A stretch of 13,158 nt of DNA from Clostridia bacterium (GTDB taxonomy: Bacteria > Bacillota > Clostridia > Christensenellales > Borkfalkiaceae), in NCBI GenBank assembly GCA_017457345.1, contig JAFTHR010000258.1, forward strand, positions 1-13,158, given 5' to 3'. Within the stretch, counting starts at the first letter, position 1. Each line of letters begins with the position of its first letter. Below are positions 1 to 7,568 of this stretch, one piece after another. The notes beneath the pieces are model-generated. The model made no database searches, was not told the DNA's origin, and was given only the letters and a program-made list of their open reading frames with translations. The position numbers and the translations under genes were made by a program.

Positions 1-4
1 AAAA

Positions 5-460
5 ATGGCTATTCGCAGCGTGGTACAAGACGGCGACGAAGTGTTGCGCCAAAAATGTTTTCCCGTGGAGAATTTCGACGGGAAGTTGCACGAATTGTTA
101 AACGATATGAAGGACACCGTTAAAAAGGAAGACGGTGCAGGTCTTGCCGCGCCCCAAGTAGGGGTGCTCCGCCGCGTGGTGGTTATCGACGTGCCGGAAG
201 GATATTTTGAAATGATCAACCCCGTCATTTTAGGGGTGAAAGGGGAGCAAAGGGGGTACGAAGGCTGCTTATCCGTGCGCGGAAAGCGGGGCGTTGTCTC
301 CCGCCCTATGAAAGTGAAAGTGGCGTTTTACGATCGGAACGGCGAAAAGCACGTAATGCAAACGAAAGGGTTGTTTGCACGCGCCGTTTGCCACGAACTC
401 GACCATTTAGACGGAGTGCTTTATATCGATAGAGCGGAGTATTTAGAACGCGCCGATTAA
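5..460 (+). CDS. def: Peptide deformylase
   Basis: This cytosolic metalloenzyme removes the formyl group from the N-terminal Met of nascent proteins. All three family motifs are visible in the 151-residue product: GAGLAAPQVG (residues 44-53), EGCLSV (86-91, with metal ligand Cys88) and HELDH (130-134, two His ligands and the catalytic Glu). The length is that of the short, minimal deformylases common in Clostridia. The ATG at base 5 opens directly on the usual N-terminal sequence, so the gene looks complete although its ribosome-binding site is cut off by the window edge. It is followed after 13 bases by fmt, the enzyme that adds the formyl group, which is the standard pairing. The promoter is presumably upstream, where priA usually lies in Bacillota. 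Confidence 0.97.
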   Translation: MAIRSVVQDGDEVLRQKCFPVENFDGKLHELLNDMKDTVKKEDGAGLAAPQVGVLRRVVVIDVPEGYFEMINPVILGVKGEQRGYEGCLSVRGKRGVVSRPMKVKVAFYDRNGEKHVMQTKGLFARAVCHELDHLDGVLYIDRAEYLERAD

Positions 461-473
461 ACGGAGAAAAACA

Positions 474-1421
474 ATGAAAATCCTGTACGCGGGCACTCCC
501 GAATTTGCGGTTGCGCCCCTTGAAAACATCATAGCCAGTCAGGCGGAGACGGGGATTGAAGTGGTGGGTGTTATCACCCAAACGGATAAGCCCCAAGGCA
601 GAAAAGGAATTCTTACGCCGCCCCCTGTGAAGGTGAAGGCAACCGAACTTGGTTTGCCCGTCTTTCAGCCTGCAAAAATCGGGGAATTTATTAGCGAATT
701 GCAGGCGCTCGGCGCGGAAGCGCTCGTCACCTGTGCGTACGGTCAAATCCTTACGCAAGCGGTCTTGAACGCATTCCCCAAAGGCGTTTGGAATATCCAC
801 GCGGGGCTATTGCCGAAGTACCGCGGCGCTTCCCCTATCCAAAGTTGCATTTTGGCAGGCGAAGTGGAAACGGGCGTTAGCGTGATGAAAACGGAGTTGG
901 GGTTAGATTCTGGCGACGTGCTTGCCGTTCGCAAAACGCCTATCGGCGAATACGAAACGTGCGGCGAATTGTCCGCCCGCCTTTCCGCGCTTGGCGCAGA
1001 AATGATCGTGGAAGCGTTAAAGGGGGTAAAATCGGGCGATTACCGTTTGACCAAACAGGAAACCGAAGGGGTGCAAACGGTGCGAAAAATCGGCAAAGAA
1101 CAAGCGAGAATAGACTTTACGAAGTCCGCTCGAGAAATCGTGAATTTGGTGCGAGCAATGAATCCTGCGCCGATAGCCTACGCGTGTATCGGCGGCAACA
1201 AACTCAACGTGTTAAAAGCGGAAGTATGCACTTTCGAAAACGAAGGCGCGGAGCAAGGAGAAGTGCTTTGCGATCAACCGAAGAAAGGGTTTATCGTAAA
1301 GTGCGGAGAGGGCGCGATAAAAATTATAGAACTCCAACCTGCGGGTGGAAAAAAGATGAACGCGAGCGACTTTTTGAACGGTAGAAAAGTAAAGGCGGGA
1401 GAGGTGTTTGATGCTCTCTAA
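474..1421 (+). CDS. fmt: Methionyl-tRNA formyltransferase
   Basis: The enzyme transfers a formyl group from 10-formyl-tetrahydrofolate to Met-tRNA(fMet) in the cytosol, giving the initiator tRNA. The 315-residue product has normal family length. The N-terminal hydrolase-type domain carries the signature NIHAGLLPKYRGASPIQ at about residues 107-123, with the catalytic Asn107 and His109, and the catalytic Asp145 in the ELGLDSGD segment; these correspond to Asn106, His108 and Asp144 of the E. coli enzyme. The C-terminal OB-fold tRNA-binding domain follows from about residue 205. The start at 474 has the ribosome-binding site ACGGAGAAAA at 461-470. The end of the gene overlaps the start of rsmB by 11 bases, indicating coupled translation in the def-fmt-rsmB-rlmN operon. 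Confidence 0.97.
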   Translation: MKILYAGTPEFAVAPLENIIASQAETGIEVVGVITQTDKPQGRKGILTPPPVKVKATELGLPVFQPAKIGEFISELQALGAEALVTCAYGQILTQAVLNAFPKGVWNIHAGLLPKYRGASPIQSCILAGEVETGVSVMKTELGLDSGDVLAVRKTPIGEYETCGELSARLSALGAEMIVEALKGVKSGDYRLTKQETEGVQTVRKIGKEQARIDFTKSAREIVNLVRAMNPAPIAYACIGGNKLNVLKAEVCTFENEGAEQGEVLCDQPKKGFIVKCGEGAIKIIELQPAGGKKMNASDFLNGRKVKAGEVFDAL

Positions 1422-2652
1422 TCCCGTTTACGATCCTTACCAAATTTTAACGAAAATCTATTCGGCGGGGGCGCACGTAAAGCAAGCGATTGCCGATACG
1501 TATATCGAAGAGATCAATCGTGCGCGCACGGTGAAAATCGTTTACGGGGTGCTCGAAAAAGATAGGTATTTAGAATACTGTATTCACGCCTATGCCGAAA
1601 AGTCTCCCAAACTTGCGGTGCGAACGATTTTAAAAATTGCGCTCTATATGCTTTTGTATATGGATAAAAAGCGGTATATGGTGACGGACTGTGCCGTGAG
1701 CCTTTGCAAAAAACTTGGAAAGGCGGGGGCGAGTGGGTTTATCAACGCCTTTTTGCGCCGTTTCGATAAAGCGCAGGTGGAAGAAAAATTAAAGGCGGAA
1801 AAGGACGGGGAGAGTATTCTTGTTTCCTATCCCGAATTTGCCTATCGTATGCTCAAAAAAGAGTATGGAAAGCGTGCGGAATCGATCGCTGCGGCGCAGA
1901 GTGCAGGGCTTTGCGTGCGCTTTGAAAAAGGCGAAGAAAGGTATTTGGAAAAACCGCATATCAAAACGCCGTTTGATAAGGCGTACGTCTTCCCGAATTT
2001 TATACGGGACGAAGGGTTTGATAGGGGAGATTATACCTTTCAATCGGTTGGTAGCATTGCCATTTGTTCGGTGATAAAAGAAGGCGAAACGCTGTTAGAC
2101 GCGTGTGCCGCGCCGGGCGGGAAATCGGTGCTTTTATCCAAAAAATTTTCTTCCGTCACGGCGTTTGAATTGCATCCGCACCGCGTGGAACTCATCCGCG
2201 CGTACGCTTCTCGTATGGGCGCAAAAAACGTTGTTGCAGAGCAAAGAGATAGTTCTGTTTATTGTGAAAATTATCGTGAAAAATTTTCGGCGGTTTTATG
2301 CGACGTGCCCTGTTCTGGCTTTGGTACGGTGAGTGAAAATCCCGATATAAAACTGTTTAAAAAAGAGAGTGATTTTGCCGCTTTGCAAAAGGCGCAAAAA
2401 GGCATTTTGGAAACCTGTTCAAAGTACGTGAAAAAGGGCGGAAATTTATACTATTCCACCTGTTCTATTTTTGAGCGTGAGAACGATTTGGTGGTGGAAG
2501 AGTTCTTGAAAAATCACCCTGAATACGAGCCGTGTGAAGTGGATTGTCCGCTTGTGCACGAGAAGAAGAAATACGGGCTTCAATTCTTGCCCGACCAAGC
2601 GTTCGGCGCAGGATTTTTCGTTGCCGCGCTCCGCAGAAAGGAGGACGTATGA
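1411..2652 (+). CDS. rsmB: 16S rRNA m5C967 methyltransferase RsmB
   Basis: RsmB methylates a cytosine of 16S rRNA (C967 in E. coli numbering) using S-adenosylmethionine. The 413-residue product has a NusB-like RNA-binding N-terminal domain (about 10-130), a connecting region, and a Rossmann methyltransferase domain. Motifs seen are the SAM-binding DACAAPGGKS (230-239), DVPCSGFG (298-305, with the motif IV Cys301), and YSTCS (348-352, with the likely nucleophile Cys351). Both cysteines of the family are therefore present. I chose the ATG at 1411 rather than the TTG one codon earlier, because GGGAGAGG at 1397-1404 is well spaced from 1411 and too close to 1408. The gene starts inside the end of fmt and its TGA overlaps the ATG of rlmN. 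Confidence 0.95.
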   Translation: MLSNPVYDPYQILTKIYSAGAHVKQAIADTYIEEINRARTVKIVYGVLEKDRYLEYCIHAYAEKSPKLAVRTILKIALYMLLYMDKKRYMVTDCAVSLCKKLGKAGASGFINAFLRRFDKAQVEEKLKAEKDGESILVSYPEFAYRMLKKEYGKRAESIAAAQSAGLCVRFEKGEERYLEKPHIKTPFDKAYVFPNFIRDEGFDRGDYTFQSVGSIAICSVIKEGETLLDACAAPGGKSVLLSKKFSSVTAFELHPHRVELIRAYASRMGAKNVVAEQRDSSVYCENYREKFSAVLCDVPCSGFGTVSENPDIKLFKKESDFAALQKAQKGILETCSKYVKKGGNLYYSTCSIFERENDLVVEEFLKNHPEYEPCEVDCPLVHEKKKYGLQFLPDQAFGAGFFVAALRRKEDV

Positions 2653-3716
2653 AAAAGATTTTGCAAGATCTATCCTTTGCGGAAACGGAAGAGTTAATCC
2701 TTTCGCTCGGCGAAAAAAAGTTCCGTGCAAAGCAACTGTACGAAGGGTTAACGCAAGGCAAAAAAGTAAGCGATATCACTTCCCTGCCTAAGGCTTTAAA
2801 GGAAAAACTATTAGAAGAATACGAAGACGAAACGATCCGGATTAAAGAAACCTTTTATTCTGCGGACGGCACGGAAAAATACCTTTTCGAGTTTGCCGAC
2901 GGGCATCTGGTAGAAGGCGTTTTAATGAAATATAAGTACGGCTACACGCAATGCGTTTCCACGCAAGTGGGTTGCCGTATGGGTTGTAAATTTTGCGCGT
3001 CTACGTTAAACGGATTGATTCGCAATCTTTCGGCGGGGGAAATTCTTGCGCAAATTTTAGCGGTGAACGCATTACATAAAGCGGACGTAAAAAGCGGCGC
3101 GGGAGAGAGCGGAAGAGCGGTTACGAACGTGGTGCTTATGGGTAGCGGCGAGCCGCTGGATAACTACGATCAGGTAGTGAAATTTTTAAGGAATTTAACC
3201 GCACCGGAAGGGCTTTGTATTAGCGCGCGGAACGTATCCCTTTCCACCTGCGGATTAGTGCCGAAAATGTACGCGTTGGCAGACGAAGGTTTGCCTGTAA
3301 ATTTAACCGTTTCGCTGCACGCGACGGATGATGAAACTCGTAAAAAAGTGATGCCCGTAGCCAAGGCGTATAAGATAGAAGAAATTTTAAAAGCCTGCCG
3401 TTATTTCTTTGAAAAGACGGGGCGAAGATATTATTTTGAGTACACGTTAATCGACGGAGAGAATTGCGACGAAACGCATGCAAAAGCGCTCGTAGAACTG
3501 CTCAAAGGAAAGCCGTGCCACGTGAACTTAATTCGCTTAAACGAAGTGAAAGAGCGGGAACTTAAAACGGTTTCGGATAAGAACGCTTATCGCTTTTTAG
3601 GAGTGCTGGAAAAAGGCGGACTTTCCGCCACGCTCCGCCGACAAATCGGCGTGGATATCGGTGGTGCTTGCGGGCAACTGCGTGCCGATTATTTAAACGG
3701 AGAAAATAATGATTAG
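2649..3716 (+). CDS. rlmN: Dual-specificity 23S rRNA/tRNA adenine-C2 methyltransferase RlmN
   Basis: RlmN is a radical-SAM enzyme that methylates C2 of adenine 2503 in 23S rRNA and of adenine 37 in some tRNAs. The 355-residue product has the iron-sulfur motif CRMGCKFC (Cys109, Cys113, Cys116), an upstream Cys102 that aligns with E. coli Cys118, a GSGEP SAM-binding segment (165-169), and the C-terminal GGACGQL with Cys341, which matches the methyl-carrying Cys355. All catalytic cysteines are thus present. The reading frame is open further upstream to 2544, but the ATG at 2649 has the ribosome-binding site AGAAAGGAGG and begins a normal RlmN N-terminus. The start overlaps the rsmB stop in an ATGA junction, and the end overlaps the next gene by 8 bases. 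Confidence 0.96.
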   Translation: MKKILQDLSFAETEELILSLGEKKFRAKQLYEGLTQGKKVSDITSLPKALKEKLLEEYEDETIRIKETFYSADGTEKYLFEFADGHLVEGVLMKYKYGYTQCVSTQVGCRMGCKFCASTLNGLIRNLSAGEILAQILAVNALHKADVKSGAGESGRAVTNVVLMGSGEPLDNYDQVVKFLRNLTAPEGLCISARNVSLSTCGLVPKMYALADEGLPVNLTVSLHATDDETRKKVMPVAKAYKIEEILKACRYFFEKTGRRYYFEYTLIDGENCDETHAKALVELLKGKPCHVNLIRLNEVKERELKTVSDKNAYRFLGVLEKGGLSATLRRQIGVDIGGACGQLRADYLNGENND

Positions 3717-4275
3717 CGAGCCGTTATCGTACGTTGCAGCGTTTATTGCAATGGTGCTGGTTTGTTCCAGTTATTTTTACGGCAAGAAAAAAACCTACCT
3801 ACTTTTGCAGGCGGTTGGAATTGTCTTTTTAATGTGCTCGTACCTGTTCGGCGGCGCGTATTTTGCCATGATAGGCATGGGCGTTGGGCTTGCGCGAACG
3901 TTCACTTATTACGCCTATGAAAAAGCGGATAAAACGGCGCCCGTGGCGCTTGCCGTGTTGTTTTCGGCGCTCACCTTGGCGGCGTATTTTCTCGTCAATT
4001 TTGCGCTACTTAAAACGGCGCAAACCATTGATTTAGCCTATTTGGTATCCCTTATCCTTTTCGCCGTATTTTTCCGCATACGGGACTTGGATAGAGTGCG
4101 TTATTTGGTTTTACTCCCGCTTGCGCTCGCAATGATTTACGCGGCGTTTTCGGGGGCGGCGATCTTCGTGTTTATATCCTATTCGTTTGAATTTGGAGCG
4201 AGCGTAGTCGCCATCATAAAATACCGCGGCAAAGGCGCGGAAAACGGTCAAAAAACAAAGGAGAAAAAGGTATGA
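3709..4275 (+). CDS. YgjV-like inner-membrane protein of unknown function
   Basis: The 188-residue protein is strongly hydrophobic, with about seven predicted membrane segments (roughly residues 6-23, 29-48, 50-67, 77-98, 108-123, 131-147, 149-170) and a short basic cytosolic tail (about 171-188). Length, an LLQ...GAY pattern in segments two and three, a conserved-looking Arg63 within segment three, and the final FEFGASVVAIIKYR segment resemble the bacterial YgjV (Imp-YgjV) family, whose function is not known. It lies between rlmN and rpe, overlapping the first by 8 and the second by 4 bases, so it is co-translated with them. In many Bacillota this slot holds prpC-prkC-rsgA. The start at 3709 follows CGGAGA at a short distance. 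The family match is from memory and moderate; the membrane topology is clear. Confidence 0.75.
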   Translation: MISEPLSYVAAFIAMVLVCSSYFYGKKKTYLLLQAVGIVFLMCSYLFGGAYFAMIGMGVGLARTFTYYAYEKADKTAPVALAVLFSALTLAAYFLVNFALLKTAQTIDLAYLVSLILFAVFFRIRDLDRVRYLVLLPLALAMIYAAFSGAAIFVFISYSFEFGASVVAIIKYRGKGAENGQKTKEKKV

Positions 4276-4928
4276 AAAAAGTAAAAATCGCCCCTTCCAT
4301 TTTATCGGCGGATTTTTCAAAAATGGGTGAAGAAGTTCGTTCGCTCGAAGAAAACGGAGCAGACGTTATCCATTGCGACGTGATGGACGGCGTGTTCGTA
4401 AACAACATCACGTTCGGCATTAAAATGGTGGAAGATTTAAGAAAAATTACCACCCTTCCGCTGGATTGCCACTTGATGATCGTGCACCCTGAAAAGTACG
4501 TGGAACGCTGTGCAAAAGCGGGTGCGGACTATATCACCGTGCACTGGGAAGCCTGCAAGGATAACTTAAAAGAAGTGCTGGAACTGATCCGTTCTACGGG
4601 CGTAAAATGCGGCGCAGTTATCAATCCCGATACTCCCGTTTCGGCAATTAAGGACGTGATTCCGCTTTGCGATATGGTGCTTGTAATGAGCGTGTTCCCC
4701 GGTTTTGGTGGGCAAAAATTCATTGAAAACGCCTATGATAAACTCCGTGAAATTCGCGAAATTATTAGTGCAACGGGCAAGGAGATTGAACTAGAAATCG
4801 ACGGCGGCGTATGCGCGGAAAACGTGGCGAGGGTAAAGGCTGCGGGGGCAGACGTAATCGTGGCGGGAAGCGCGGTGTTTAAAGCGGCGGATAGGCACGC
4901 GGCGATCGAAGAACTTCGCAACAAATAA
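4272..4928 (+). CDS. rpe: Ribulose-phosphate 3-epimerase
   Basis: Rpe interconverts D-ribulose 5-phosphate and D-xylulose 5-phosphate in the cytosolic pentose-phosphate pathway. The 218-residue product is a standard-length TIM barrel: IAPSILSADF (6-15) opens the first strand, HCDVMDG (34-40) holds metal ligands His34 and Asp36, HLMI holds His67, and EIDGGV holds Asp177. The phosphate-binding segment reads VMSVFPGFGGQ (138-148); a Phe is found where Asn or another residue is frequent, but the glycine-rich part is intact. The ATG overlaps the stop of the preceding membrane-protein gene (ATGA), with GGAGAAAAAGG as the ribosome-binding site. It is the last gene of the operon and is followed by stacked terminators. 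Confidence 0.96.
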   Translation: MKKVKIAPSILSADFSKMGEEVRSLEENGADVIHCDVMDGVFVNNITFGIKMVEDLRKITTLPLDCHLMIVHPEKYVERCAKAGADYITVHWEACKDNLKEVLELIRSTGVKCGAVINPDTPVSAIKDVIPLCDMVLVMSVFPGFGGQKFIENAYDKLREIREIISATGKEIELEIDGGVCAENVARVKAAGADVIVAGSAVFKAADRHAAIEELRNK

Positions 4929-4931
4929 AAA

Positions 4932-4950
4932 ACTCGCTCAAAGAGCGAGT
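4932..4950 (-). terminator. Hairpin with U-tract in the minus direction
   Basis: A perfect 8-bp stem, ACTCGCTC-AAA-GAGCGAGT, starts a few bases after the rpe stop. On the minus strand it is followed by a run of T (complement of the A-run at 4927-4932), so it reads best as a backup terminator for leftward transcription from rpmB. In the plus direction no T-run follows. Confidence 0.6.
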
Positions 4951-4963
4951 GTTAAGAAAACGT

Positions 4964-4996
4964 AAAAAACCGACTTGCATATTGCAGGTCGGTTTT
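4964..4996. terminator. Bidirectional intrinsic terminator between rpe and rpmB
   Basis: A 14-bp stem pairs 4966-4979 with 4983-4996 (one T-G wobble) around a TAT loop. AAAAAA precedes it and TTTT ends it, so it can act in both directions. It probably ends the def-to-rpe transcript. Confidence 0.8.
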
Positions 4997-5007
4997 GCGT
5001 TGAAATG

Positions 5008-5030
5008 AAAAAAGCGGCGAACCGCTTTTA
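5008..5030 (-). terminator. Intrinsic terminator of rpmB
   Basis: Read on the minus strand, this is an AAAAGCGG stem, a TTCG loop and CCGCTTTT, followed by more T. The UUCG tetraloop is an especially stable loop type. It begins 14 bases after the rpmB stop codon and is the obvious end of that transcript. Confidence 0.85.
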
Positions 5031-5043
5031 TGCCGAAAGGCGA

Positions 5044-5226
5044 TTAAGCGCGATCCGCTTTTTTAAGACATCTTGCGCAAACGTATCCGGTCACTTCTTT
5101 GCCGTTTTCCACGTAAGAAACCTTTTGTACGTTAGCCTTAAAGGTTCTTCTGGTTTTACGGTTGGAGTGGCTTACGTTGTTGCCGGATGCTTGACCTTTC
5201 CCGCAGATATTGCAAACTCTAGACAT
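5044..5226 (-). CDS. rpmB: Large-subunit ribosomal protein L28
   Basis: This 60-residue basic protein is a component of the 50S ribosomal subunit. It opens with MSRVCNICGKG and has the NNVSHSNRKTRRTFKANVQ core typical of bL28. Two CxxC pairs, Cys5/Cys8 and Cys50/Cys53, make it the zinc-binding form of L28 rather than the zinc-free form that some bacteria induce under zinc shortage. The ribosome-binding site on the minus strand is GGAGGTG (complement at 5232-5238), 5 bases before the ATG. The gene is monocistronic, convergent with rpe and divergent from the Asp23-family gene, an arrangement also seen in Bacillus. Length is normal and the call is firm. Confidence 0.97.
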   Translation of the reverse strand: MSRVCNICGKGQASGNNVSHSNRKTRRTFKANVQKVSYVENGKEVTGYVCARCLKKADRA

Positions 5227-5250
5227 ATTGACACCTCCGAATAGGATAAT

Positions 5251-5262
5251 TTACCTTGGTAA
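5251..5262. repeat. Short inverted repeat in the rpmB leader
   Basis: TTACC-TT-GGTAA is a 5-bp inverted repeat in the rpmB 5' leader, 24 to 36 bases before the start codon. It could be a weak protein-binding site or mean nothing; it is too short to judge alone. Confidence 0.3.
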
Positions 5263-5302
5263 TCGTTTCGTTTTCCGCGCAGGGCAAAAAACGAGCATAA
5301 AT

Positions 5303-5331
5303 AATATATCACCAATTTAGTAAAAAAGCAA
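5303..5331 (-). promoter_or_regulatory. Promoter of rpmB
   Basis: On the minus strand, a -35 box TTGCTT (complement at 5326-5331) and a -10 box TATATT (complement at 5303-5308) are separated by exactly 17 bases. The TGA just before the -10 makes it an extended TGn type. This predicts a leader of about 70 bases before rpmB. Confidence 0.7.
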
Positions 5332-5391
5332 TTAAAAATGCGCCTTAAAATCAAAAAAATAAAAAAATATTTGCAAAATTAAGGAAAACAC

Positions 5392-5420
5392 TTGCCAAAA
5401 CATAGTAAATGATGTAAAAT
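5392..5420 (+). promoter_or_regulatory. Promoter of the Asp23-family gene and fakA
   Basis: TTGCCA (5392-5397) and TAAAAT (5415-5420) are 17 bases apart, matching vegetative sigma-factor spacing. The predicted start near 5427 leaves a leader of only about 16 bases, which carries the ribosome-binding site GGAGAGG at 5431-5437. The region between this and the rpmB promoter is A-rich and shows nothing else clear. Confidence 0.75.
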
Positions 5421-5442
5421 AAAACTACTTGGAGAGGTAGAA

Positions 5443-5793
5443 ATGGCAGTTAATACTAGCAACGCATACGGCAAAATATCCATAACCGATCTCGCCATTG
5501 CAAAGGTGGCGTCTCATACCGCGATGGAATGTTATGGCATCGTGGAGATGGTTTCGCGCCGTTTAACGGACAGTTTGTTCGAATTATTCAATAAAGAAAG
5601 CGGTAGCAAAGGCATTAAAGTCACAACCTCCGGCAACCGAATTTATATCGACGTGTACGTGGTCATCAAATACGGTGTTTCAATAAACGCGGTTGCAGAG
5701 TCCTTGAAAGAGGCGATCAAGTACAAAGTTGAAAAGTTCACGGGTATGATCGTAAACACCGTTAACGTCAACGTTATCGGGGTAAAACTGTAA
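5443..5793 (+). CDS. Asp23/Gls24 family protein (YloU type)
   Basis: This 116-residue protein belongs to the Asp23/Gls24 (YloU) family: small cytosolic or membrane-associated proteins linked in some Gram-positive species to envelope stress, with no enzymatic activity known. Family features seen are GKISITDLAIAKVASHTAMEC near the N-terminus, the IYIDVYVVIKYGVSI segment in the middle, and the VNTVNVNVIGVKL C-terminal strand. It has no signal peptide or membrane segment. The ATG at 5443 follows GGAGAGG by 5 bases. Its position between rpmB and fakA is conserved in Bacillota, suggesting a functional link with the fatty-acid kinase protein, although the molecular role is not established. Confidence 0.9.
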   Translation: MAVNTSNAYGKISITDLAIAKVASHTAMECYGIVEMVSRRLTDSLFELFNKESGSKGIKVTTSGNRIYIDVYVVIKYGVSINAVAESLKEAIKYKVEKFTGMIVNTVNVNVIGVKL

Positions 5794-5878
5794 AGGCAAC
5801 GGGCAACCGTTTTCACGATATACACGCCTTCCGCAATCGGCGGCAGCGCCCCTTACAATAAAACATAAGGAGCATTTT

Positions 5879-7522
5879 ATGCACAAAACGATAAATAGCA
5901 TCGAGTTCCGTAAAATGGTGCTCGTTGGAGCGAAGTCGCTCGAAGCAAATAGAGCAAAAGTGGACGCGTTGAACGTGTTCCCCGTTCCCGATGGGGACAC
6001 CGGTACGAATATGTCCTTAACTATGCAATCCTGCGTGAAAGAATTAACGGCTTGTGGTTCTAACGCGTTTATGGAAGTATGCGATAGCGTTTCTAAAGGT
6101 GCGCTCAAAGGTGCGCGCGGCAACTCCGGCGTTATCCTTTCGCAAATCCTTCGCGGAATTTGCGCGGTGGTTAGAGAATGTGGGGCGGACGTAGACGTTA
6201 AAACGTTCGCAAAAGCAATGGAATCTGGTGCGAAAGTGGCGTACGGTGCCGTTTCCGTGCCGAAAGAAGGCACGATTTTAACCGTTATTCGTATGATGAG
6301 CGAACACGCGGTGAAAATTGCTTCTAAAAAGAAGACTTTTGAAGAATTTTTCGAAGCGGTAAACGCCGAAGGCGATAAAGCCCTTGCATTGACACCTGAA
6401 CTCTTACCCGTTTTAAAGAAAGCGGGCGTTGTAGACTCCGGTGGTATGGGGCTTATGACCATTTTCAAGGGCTTTGAAGCGGCTTTGAAGGGCGAAGAAG
6501 TTGTTGCCGAAGTGGAAATGGAGGCTCAAACGGAGCAAAATAACGATTTTGGCGACAATTCCGATATTATTAACCTTGATTTAGGGGAAATTCAATTCGC
6601 GTATTGCACCGAATTCTTTATCATTAACCTTAAAAAGAGTACCACGCTTTCCGATATCGACCGTTTGCGCGAAAGATTGATGGATTTAGGCGATAGCGTA
6701 ATCTGTATTGGGGACTTGGAACTTGTAAAAGTGCACGTGCATACCAACACGCCCGGCGTTGCGTTGACCTACGCGCTTGAACTTGGCGAATTAGATCGCC
6801 CGAAAATCGAGAATATGCTTGAACAAAACCGCCAACTCCGTGCAAAACGGGAAGCGGAGAAGAAGGAAATGGGTATGCTTGCCGTTTGCGCGGGCAACGG
6901 CCTTTCGGATATTTTCAAGGATTTGAGCGTAGACTACGTGATCAAAGGCGGTCAAACCATGAACCCTTCGGCAAGCGATATTGCTCAAGCGGCTCAAAAA
7001 GTGAATGCGGAGCATATTTTCGTGTTCCCGAACAACAAAAACATCACCCTTGCGGCGGAACAAGCAAAAAGTTTGGTGGAAAACCGTACTTTGCACGTAA
7101 TTCCTACCAAAAACGTACCGCAAGGCTTTGCCGCAGCGCTTGAATTCAACCCTGAATGCAGCGCCGAAGAGAATAAAACGAATATGATTCACGCTTTAGA
7201 TAACGTGAAAGCGGGCCAAGTGACGCACGCCGTTAGAAATACCACAATGAACGGCTTCACGATTAAAGAAGGCGACGTGATCGGTCTCGACGATAAGAAA
7301 ATTCTTGCCAAGAGCGAAACGGAAGACGAAACGGTGCTCAAACTTATTGCTCGTATGAAGGAAGATTTCCACCTAGTTTTCACCCTTTACTCCGGGGAAG
7401 ACGTGAAGGAAGAAGCCGCCGCAGCGCTTTGCGAACAAATCGCAGAGAAGTATCCTGATTGCGACGTAGACTATCATTCGGGCGGTCAACCCGTTTACTC
7501 CTACATTTTATCGTTAGAGTAA
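5879..7522 (+). CDS. fakA: FakA-like fatty-acid kinase (DAK2 domain protein, YloV type)
   Basis: FakA phosphorylates fatty acids held by a FakB (DegV-family) partner, feeding exogenous fatty acids into phospholipid synthesis. The 547-residue product has the usual three parts: an N-terminal DhaL-like kinase domain (about 1-200) with DGDTGTNM (38-45, the acidic Mg/ATP residues) and GARGNSGVILSQ (78-89); a middle domain with Cys243, His286 and His288, which match the zinc site reported in S. aureus FakA; and a C-terminal domain (about 320-547) with NPS at about 361-363 and FPNNKNI near 383. All key residues are therefore present. AAGGAG precedes the ATG at 5879. It lies 85 bases after the Asp23-family gene with no convincing promoter between, so both are probably co-transcribed. 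No fakB is in the window; it is usually encoded elsewhere. Confidence 0.92.
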   Translation: MHKTINSIEFRKMVLVGAKSLEANRAKVDALNVFPVPDGDTGTNMSLTMQSCVKELTACGSNAFMEVCDSVSKGALKGARGNSGVILSQILRGICAVVRECGADVDVKTFAKAMESGAKVAYGAVSVPKEGTILTVIRMMSEHAVKIASKKKTFEEFFEAVNAEGDKALALTPELLPVLKKAGVVDSGGMGLMTIFKGFEAALKGEEVVAEVEMEAQTEQNNDFGDNSDIINLDLGEIQFAYCTEFFIINLKKSTTLSDIDRLRERLMDLGDSVICIGDLELVKVHVHTNTPGVALTYALELGELDRPKIENMLEQNRQLRAKREAEKKEMGMLAVCAGNGLSDIFKDLSVDYVIKGGQTMNPSASDIAQAAQKVNAEHIFVFPNNKNITLAAEQAKSLVENRTLHVIPTKNVPQGFAAALEFNPECSAEENKTNMIHALDNVKAGQVTHAVRNTTMNGFTIKEGDVIGLDDKKILAKSETEDETVLKLIARMKEDFHLVFTLYSGEDVKEEAAAALCEQIAEKYPDCDVDYHSGGQPVYSYILSLE

Positions 7523-7568
7523 TTATTCAACAAAATTTATAAATATACAATGATACGAAAGCGGAAGG

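Noticed and set aside
1408..1410. TTG one codon before the rsmB ATG
   Set aside because: The ribosome-binding site GGGAGAGG would be only 3 bases away; the ATG at 1411 has normal spacing.
2544..2648. Upstream extension of the rlmN frame
   Set aside because: It runs inside the end of rsmB, encodes an Arg-rich non-homologous stretch, and the ATG at 2649 has the proper ribosome-binding site.
4929..5043. Possible spoVM or other small gene between rpe and rpmB, as in Bacillus
   Set aside because: The interval is filled by terminator hairpins and shows no start codon with a ribosome-binding site followed by a plausible small frame.
5798..5814. Small hairpin AACGG-GCAA-CCGTT between the Asp23-family gene and fakA
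   Set aside because: The stem has only 5 bp and a short T-run; it is too weak to call a terminator, and the two genes are expected to be co-transcribed.
5680..6468. Minus-strand open frame of 262 codons opposite the Asp23-family gene and fakA
   Set aside because: It lies antisense to two well-supported genes, is Ser/Thr/Pro-rich without family motifs, and looks like a shadow of their codon usage.
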